Below are positions 60,401 through 64,000 of a DNA stretch of 64,000 bases, piece by piece. The position numbers and the translations under genes are program-made. Each line of letters begins with the position of its first letter. Position 1 is the stretch's first letter. Origin of the DNA: Flabesymbios commensalis (taxonomy: Eukaryota; Annelida; Polychaeta; Terebellida; Flabelligeridae); the NCBI GenBank assembly GCA_964017125.1, contig OZ024903.1, positions 79,681,028 through 79,745,027 of the forward strand, read 5' to 3'. The notes under the pieces are model-generated. The model did no database searches. It was not told the DNA's origin and saw only the letters and a program-made list of their open reading frames with translations.

Positions 60401-61696
60401 TATTTCGTAAACCGTGCTAGATGGCTAGACCATTACTATGGAACGAAATGTGAGATTTCAGCTGAGGATGTATCTTGAAAAATTCCGACTCGATCAAATT
60501 CAAAATGGCCCTATCGGCCATTATTTACTTTCACATGCCCAATATTTTGCAAACTGTGTTAGATGCTAGTCCATTACTATAAAACAAAATGTGAGGTTTC
60601 GGGGGAGGATGCACCCTTAAATTTTTTAGCTGGTCTATATCGAATTCAAAATGACCGTAAATCATCCATTATTTACCTCGATTGGCCTTATATCGGGTTC
60701 AATGGAGGATACATCTTGAAAAAATTAGACTCGATCAAATTCAAAATGGCCGTCTATTGGACATTATTCACTTTCACATGGCCGATATTTGGTAAACCGT
60801 GCTAGATGGCTAGACCATTACTATAGAATGAAATGTGAAATTTCAGCTGAGGATGCATCTTGAAAAATTCCGACTCGATCAAATTCAAAATGGCCCCCTA
60901 TCGGCCATTATTTACTTTCACATGCCCAATATTTTGCAAACTGTGTTAGATGCTAGTACATTACTATAAAACAAAATGTGAGGTTTCGGGGGAGGATCTA
61001 CCCTTAAATTTTTTAACTGGTCTATATCGAATTCAAAATGACCGTAAATCATCCATTATTTACCTCGATTGGCCTTATATCGGGTTCAATGGAGGTTTGC
61101 AATCTCTGGCAGACTGTCTAGTTCTTATCTTACTATTAGACTAAGCCTCTTAGACCTAGTTGTCTTGCGTCTTGATTTTTGACCTAGTCTAGGACTACAT
61201 TAATAACCCTACACAAAATTGCTCAAATCAAATTCTAATTCGGAGGGGGAGCTCCTGGACTTATGTAGTCTTGTTTACTTTGTTTCTTTTTTCATCTCTT
61301 TCAATCTGGAAATGATAGCGCAAATTCCAGCTTCAAATGATGAAGAATATTATTATTAAAAAAAAATAGATATCTCACAATTTGAATTAGAACTTTGAAC
61401 CTACATCCTTCCTCAAACTATTTTCTCAATTTTAGATACATAGAATTTGGTTTGTTACCACCTTAAAGACGCACATTTCCTGGCCTAACACTACAAGTGT
61501 TAAGTCTCCACTTTTTTATTTGGCACTTGGATGTTTAACATACATGATTGATATTCTATTGCAGGAGATGTAATTCCAGGCCTGGACATTGCTGTGAAAA
61601 CAATGAAAAAAAATGAGGTGGCAGACTACTTAATTACATCTGATTATAATATGGGAGACACTGGTTGCCCACCTCGTGTTCCAGGTGGTGAAACAA
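44013..61696 (+). CDS. FKBP6: FKBP6/Shutdown-like co-chaperone, split gene, 3' part outside window
   Basis: Four exons splice in frame (44019-44184, 48690-48914, 57156-57245, 61565-61696) with GT/AG borders, and all three junctions fall in phase 1. The joined product of about 204 residues has an acidic N-terminus (1-95) and an FKBP fold from about residue 108 that is cut off at the window edge. It aligns without gaps of note to remembered human FKBP6 from its KISRKMKK segment to GCPPRVPGG. FKBP6 and fly Shutdown are HSP90 co-chaperones needed for piRNA loading and germline development; they join an inactive FKBP domain to a TPR domain. Positions equivalent to FKBP12 Trp59, Tyr82, His87 and Ile90 read Leu, Met, Cys and Arg, so rotamase activity is unlikely. 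Translation may start at ATG 44013, or an upstream exon may splice at 44019. The TPR exons are expected beyond 64 kb. Orthology is an inference from recalled sequences. Confidence 0.85.
44430..45274. mobile_element. AGGCTGCCTTTTCATTGACGC TIR element in intron 1
   Basis: The left end AGGCTGCCTTTCCATTGACG is mirrored by GCGTCAATGAAAAGGCAGCC at the right. The 0.85-kb body has no transposase frame and includes a worn palindromic MITE at 44663-44750. It lies about 250 bases inside the first FKBP6 intron. Confidence 0.75.
44663..44750. mobile_element. Degenerate palindromic CAGCAAACAC MITE
   Basis: CAGCTCAGCAAACATTGACC and GGCCCAACATTAAATCA mark a worn member of the family. Confidence 0.4.
45547..45724. 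mobile_element. CAGTGGAACCTGCT MITE with TA target duplication
   Basis: TA-CAGTGGAACCTGCTATGAGC at the left is mirrored by GCTGCTCCTAGCAGGTTC-TACTG-TA at the right. TATGAGCAGCCA words repeat inside. Length 178 bases; pogo/Tigger-type (Tc1/mariner superfamily) termini. Confidence 0.85.
46312..46403. mobile_element. Palindromic CCCAGCTAGCACGAAACAT MITE
   Basis: CCCAGCTAGCACGAAACAT pairs with ACGTTTCCTGTTTGCTGGG around ACGACGCTGGCCCAACATT. A second member starts 15 bases later. Confidence 0.75.
46418..46510. mobile_element. Palindromic MITE, second of a pair
   Basis: CCCAACACGAGACATTGGGC at the left; AACATTGAATCAGCATTGTG and GCGTGCTTGCTGG at the right. It is adjacent to the copy at 46312-46403. 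Confidence 0.65.
46520..48680. other. Intron 1 remainder; unrecognised 62-codon ORF at 47112-47300
   Basis: An ATG-started frame (47112-47300) reads MPIMKANNPSKGGIDRHVKN and is lysine-rich, with no domain I recognise. It lies within the FKBP6 intron on the same strand and could be chance or a relic of an element. GCGCCATGTTGC words repeat at 48060-48122, and a C run lies at 47526-47537. Confidence 0.3.
48690..48914 (+). CDS. FKBP6: FKBP6-like exon b: acidic linker and start of FKBP domain
   Basis: The exon is 225 bases: two bases finishing a codon, 74 codons and one base. The acceptor is GCTTCAG|CT and the donor ACAG|GTATTA. It begins with an acidic linker (VEEEGYFEYEG, NEELDSDGDE) and passes into ITPFEKISRKMKKVTDDGG, which matches the SLYERLSQRMLDISGDRG region of human FKBP6. 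GVRKVIRQPGNGAVVP is the first strand and loop of the FKBP fold. Open frame continues upstream to an ATG at 48677, but the splice phase favours 48690 as the border. Confidence 0.88.
49463..49625 (+). repeat. Tandem pair, TTTAAATGAGCATGCGCA units
   Basis: Two units of about 78 bases share TTTAAATGAGCATGCGCA, AGATTAAA, CACTACCA and AAAAAAC. They lie within intron 2. The DNA between exon b and 50140 is otherwise without recognised features. Confidence 0.75.
50169..50595. mobile_element. GGGCCTAAAAAAAAATATTG TIR element with A/T homopolymers
   Basis: GGCCTAAAAAAAAATATTG and GTTTGTTTCCGATTT at the left are mirrored by AAATCGGAAACAAAC and ATTTTGTTTTGGCC at the right. An uninterrupted A run of about 30 followed by about 19 T lies near 50258-50300, a spot prone to assembly error. 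AAATAAAATAAAATAA tracts occur in the right half. Confidence 0.75.
50914..50994. mobile_element. Palindromic CAGCAAACACGAGACATT MITE, right tip missing
   Basis: CAGCAAACACGAGACATTGA and ACGACGCTGGCCCAACATTG are clear; the right arm ends early in TGGTGTGGTG. Confidence 0.6.
51380..51489. mobile_element. Palindromic CCCAGCAAACACGGG MITE, best copy
   Basis: CCCAGCAAACACGGGACATT pairs with AATGTCCCGTGTTTGTTAGG; inner ACCCAAGGTTGTTTCAATG pairs with CATTGAAACAGCCTTGGAT. The loop is CCAGCGTCGAAGATGGTG. It is 110 bases long and the best-preserved member here. Confidence 0.85.
51625..51720. mobile_element. Degenerate palindromic CCCAGCAAAC MITE
   Basis: CCCAGCAAACCCTGGAAAG and CCAGCATTGAACCAGCCATG survive; the right tip is lost. 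Confidence 0.5.
53308..53413. mobile_element. Palindromic MITE inside the hAT
   Basis: CCCACTAACACTAGATGTTA and ATCAGCATTGGCTCAACATC; worn tips, centre TCCACCGTCTTCAGCGC. Confidence 0.55.
53734..53830. mobile_element. Palindromic CAGCAAACACGGAACATT MITE inside the hAT
   Basis: GCCAGCAAACACGGAACATT and TGACCCAATGTTGATATAAT are clear; the right arm is worn. Confidence 0.6.
54361..55572 (+). mobile_element. AGCCCGCC hairpin-head tandem-core element
   Basis: The head AGCCCGCCTTTTAATTTTAA pairs with AATTAAAAAAGGTGGGCT to form a long stem (54365-54400), followed by a GGCGTC hexanucleotide run (54420-54462). Six units of about 160 to 170 bases carry GTGGGCGCGATAACTTGA, GTTATGCATGTTACTAATAA, GGACAAGTTCAATAATGGC and TGGCCGATTTATTGCGATTT. 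The end holds GGCGGCGGGCTATTAT and CTCTTG. CAATTCC repeats of the host hAT resume immediately. The frames over the hexanucleotide run are artefacts. Confidence 0.8.
55918..56007. mobile_element. Palindromic MITE, shortened copy
   Basis: CCCTGGTAAACACCAGACAT pairs with TCAACATCCCGCGTTTGCTG; the left inner arm is short. Confidence 0.6.
56330..56650 (+). repeat. GTTAACCGCGG tandem repeat, about 115-base unit
   Basis: GTTAACCGCGG...GTAAAATGTC, TTCATTGATGCAAT, GATTACCGAGTGGCGGCTAT and GACTGTGTGTAGTGGCCT occur in three successive units starting near 56330, 56446 and 56560; the third is shorter. Confidence 0.9.
57156..57245 (+). CDS. FKBP6: FKBP6-like exon c: central FKBP strands
   Basis: This exon of 90 bases lies between acceptor TTATTTTCAG|TG and donor AAAG|GTAGAT. 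It encodes HYNAYQQYDENPYDSTWLRK and then RPNRFLLNK. This corresponds to VHYTGML...FDSSRDR...FMLGK of FKBP12 and KYSGYLEHMDRPFDSNYFRK of human FKBP6. The phase is 1 at both ends, so it joins exons b and d without a frame change. It sits alone: about 8.2 kb of nested transposons lie upstream and 4.3 kb of hairpin-headed repeat elements lie downstream. Confidence 0.9.
57479..58845 (+). mobile_element. TCTCCACCC hairpin-head tandem-core element, full copy
   Basis: The head GTCTCCACC-CACTATGTGG-TGGTGGAGAC (57482-57510) is a near-perfect stem-loop. About four and a half units of 300 bases follow (TTCTAAATATTTGCAGTATG, CATATTGGCCCTAGGGAA, GATGGCCGCCAAAATCCTAT). The right end has TTTGCC-CCTCA-GGCAAA, a 6-bp hairpin, directly before TCTAGT (CTAG then T), consistent with the CTRR-T end of Helitrons. 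It lies in intron 3 of the FKBP6-like gene. Confidence 0.8.
58950..61135 (+). mobile_element. AGCTCCCGCCGTC hairpin-head tandem-core element, copy 1
   Basis: The head AGCTCCCGCCGTC pairs with GACGGAGGGAGCT (58957-58993), followed by TATGGATTC. A section of CGTTTCCGGAGCATATCTC units is followed by a dozen or so units of about 120 to 145 bases (AATTCAAAATGGCCGCCTAT, CGGCCATTATTCACTTTCAC, GCTAGATGGCTAGACCATTA, AGAGAGGATGCATCTTGAAA). Small frames read the units. A 390-base stretch is itself repeated (60470-60720 against 60860-61090). Confidence 0.85.
61565..61696 (+). CDS. FKBP6: FKBP6-like exon d: C-terminal half of FKBP domain
   Basis: This exon of 132 bases lies between acceptor CTATTGCAG|GA and donor ACAA|GTATGT, phase 1 at both ends. 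It encodes DVIPGLDIAVKTMKKNEVAD, then YLITSDYNMGDTGCPPRVPG. The GCPP motif replaces the GHPG of active FKBPs and is shared with human FKBP6 (GCPPLIPP). Compared with FKBP12, Trp59 is Leu, Tyr82 is Met, His87 is Cys and Ile90 is Arg, consistent with a non-catalytic domain. The last strand (VLFEVEL-like) and TPR repeats should follow downstream of this window. Confidence 0.92.
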
Positions 61697-61770
61697 GTAT
61701 GTGCCACCCCACTTTAAAAAACAAATTGAAGAATTACATGAGGGCTTTAGTGAGCAAGCTCACCCTTTTT

Positions 61771-62735
61771 ATCCCCTGCCCTCGAAGTTGAGGCAGAGGA
61801 TTTTGTCATCACCATGTATGGCCGTGTGGCCATGCGTCTGTACGTCCGTGTTTCGTTTCCAGACGATATCTCGGAACCGTTAGCCGGGTTGTTTTCATAT
61901 CGCATACACATATCCCTTTGTTTTTTGCATTTTGGGGTTATGACCTTTGACCAAATTCTTCACCTTTAATTTTGAGCCGATTATTGGCTTAATTTGATGG
62001 TGGATGATAAGTTATGTTTACGGACGATATCTCTAAAAGCTTTTGCTGGATTATTTTCATATTGCCCACACACAGCCCTTAGGGGGTGTAGATGTGCCTT
62101 TGTGGGGTTATGACCTTTGACCTAATTTTTTACCTTCGATTTTGAGGCCATTATTGCCTTTAATTGATGGTTGATGATAAGTTCAGCTTCCGGACGATAT
62201 CTCTAAAAGTGTTTTGCTGGATTATTTTCATATTGCACACACACAGCCCTCAGGGAGTGTAGATGTGCCTTTGTGGGGTTATGACCTTTGGCCTAATTTT
62301 TGACCACCGATTTTGGGGCCATTATTGACTTTAATTGATGGCGGATGATAAGTTCAGTTTCTGGACGATATCTCAGAAAGCTTTCCTGCATTGTTTTAAT
62401 ATTACACACAGACAAATCCCTTAGGGATGTAGATGGGCCTTTTTGGGGTTCTGACCTGCAAATTTATTTTTTACCTTTGATTTTGAGGCCATTATTGACT
62501 TTAAGAAATCCCAGAGAAAACATTTGCTGGATTGTTTTCATATTGTATGTATACACACATCCCTCAGGTGGTGTAGATGTACTTCTTGGAGGTTGTGATC
62601 TTTGGCCTAATTTTTGACATTTTATTATGGACTTTTAAGTGATGGCAGATAAGTTCAGTTTCCGGTCGATATCTCAGAAAACGTTTGCTGGATTGTTTTC
62701 ATACGGCACACACACATCCCTTAGGGTGTAGATGT
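61771..62735 (+). mobile_element. CCCCTGCCCTC hairpin-head tandem-core element
   Basis: The head CCCCTGCCCTC-GAAGTT-GAGGCAGAGG (61773-61800) is followed by about five units of 150 to 175 bases sharing TCCGGACGATATCTCTAAAA, GCTGGATTATTTTCATATTG, CACACACAGCCCT and GGGGTTATGACCTTTG. The right end was not found; a G-rich tract at 62755-62990 follows. It starts 75 bases after the exon d donor. Confidence 0.75.
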
Positions 62736-63009
62736 GACTTCTTGGGGATTCTGGAGGGTAAGGCCGGTGGGTGGGGTGGTCAATGACAATTTGATTATTT
62801 TTTTGTCGGGGGAGGGGGAGGGATGTAGGGGGGGGGGAGTCAAAAGAGATATGAACAAAAAAGTAGGGGTGTCAAGTCAAATTATTATTATTTTTTTAAA
62901 TATAACCTTTTTAGGATTCCATTGTTTTTAGGTGGGTAAGGGAGAGATCACAACAAATTTGAACAAATAAGCAGGGGGGGGGGGGGTAAAGGTAAATTTG
63001 TACAATTTA
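62736..63009. other. G-rich low-complexity stretch
   Basis: GGTGGGTGGGGTGG, GGGGGAGGGGGAGGGATG and two long G runs (62830-62839, 62975-62986) lie here. G-quadruplex formation is conceivable. The frame at 62734-62931 is incidental. Confidence 0.6.
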
Positions 63010-64000
63010 TTTTTCAGCTCCCGCCGTCACTGTAGGTGAGACGGAGGGAGCTATGGATTCCGCCTCCGTTTTTTTCGCCTCTTCTTTTCCTATAACTTTG
63101 TAAGAAAATAAGCTAGGATAACAATTTTTGGTATGTGGGTTACTTCCAGGTGGATAATGGACAGGTTAAATTATTTTTAATCTGAATTCAATATGCAAGG
63201 TCACAGAGGAGTAAATGATGATGTTACGCCGTTGGGCCGTCCGTAAACAATTCCGTTTCCGGAGCATATCTCTGAAAGTACTTGTCCGATTGACTTCAAA
63301 TTTTACACACAACACCCCTTTGACCTACTTCTGGTTCAGAACTATGACCTATTTAGACGTTTTGACGCGCACTTCGTTTCCGGAGCAGATCTCGAAAAGT
63401 ACTGGACCGATGACAGTCATATTGCACATACATGTTCTCTAAGGTACCTAGTTGTGCCTTTTCAGGTTTTTGGACCTTGACCTTGAAGTTGACCCAGCAC
63501 TTTGACCTAATTTATAACATCGGTAAATCCGACTGAAAGATTTTGCGGAATATCATGAAAACTGCTCAAGATAGCTACACCATTACTATAAAGCAAATTG
63601 TGAGGTTTCCGGAGAGAATGCATCTTGAAAAATTTCAAGTCGATAAAATTAAAAATGGTCGCCTATTATCGGCCATTATTCACCTCGACAGGCCTGATAT
63701 TATGGAATATCATGAAAACCGCTCAAGATATCTACACCATTACTATAAAACAAATTGTAAGGTTTCAGGAGAGGATGCATTTCGAAAAAATTCAACTGGT
63801 CCAAGTTCAAAATGGTCGCCAATCGGCCATTATTCACTTTCACATGGCCGTTATTTGGTAAAACGTGCTAGATGGCTAGACCATTACTATAAAACAAAAT
63901 GTGAGTTTTCGGGGGAGGATGCACCCTGAAAATGTTTAACTTACGAATTCAAAATGGATGACAATCAGCATTATCTACCTCGATAGGCCTGATATCAGGT
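63010..64000 (+). mobile_element. AGCTCCCGCCGTC hairpin-head tandem-core element, copy 2 (cut by window end)
   Basis: It repeats 58950 onward in the same order (head 63016-63052, then CGTTTCCGGAGCATATCTC units, then AATGGTCGCC... units) with few differences; a short stretch present in copy 1 near 59255-59300 is missing. It continues past the right edge. Confidence 0.85.

Noticed and set aside
59597-63929. Recurring frames with TIKQIVRFQERMHFEK-like peptides
   Set aside because: These follow the 120-145-base repeat units of the AGCTCCCGCC elements; no start, no domain and frequent stops between units.

Overview
The window looks like an intron- and repeat-rich animal genome, most likely a marine invertebrate deuterostome. 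The grounds are AT-rich non-coding DNA, one widely split gene, dense MITEs, tandem-core elements and LINEs, and frequent short AGGCCTA words. The taxon is an impression, not a demonstration. I see no bacterial-style operons, no rRNA and no CRISPR array.

Only one host gene can be supported. It lies on the + strand between about 44.0 and 61.7 kb and encodes an FKBP6/Shutdown-type co-chaperone. Four coding exons (44019-44184, 48690-48914, 57156-57245, 61565-61696) join in frame, each junction in phase 1. They give an acidic N-terminus followed by most of a degenerate FKBP domain. The rest of that domain and the expected TPR region lie beyond the right edge. Introns of about 4.5, 8.2 and 4.3 kb are packed with mobile elements.

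Layout. 0-7 kb: SINE-like units, a 190-bp-period repeat block and a 1.8-kb CCTTCC minisatellite. 7-17 kb: tRNA-like SINEs, palindromic MITEs, and a 6-kb region whose flanks are inverted copies of one repeat around a 2-kb CCGTTATAACGG satellite. 18-28 kb: tandem duplications, a 5'-truncated and decayed LINE with 110-bp repeats in its tail, and a second copy of the CCTTCC-bearing block. 28-43 kb: a tandem duplication with doubled CRE/E-box words, inverted small repeats, LINE fragments, a segmental duplication split by a foldback MITE, several TIR elements and a short Ty3/Gypsy remnant. 44-64 kb: the FKBP6-like gene with nested transposons (a hAT with a perfect 8-bp target duplication inside a TA-flanked element) and four families of elements built as a head hairpin followed by long tandem repeats.

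Apart from FKBP6 no set of genes works together here. The most unusual material is structural: the hairpin-headed tandem-core families, the palindromic CCCAGCAAACAC MITEs (13 copies), and the inverted satellite locus.
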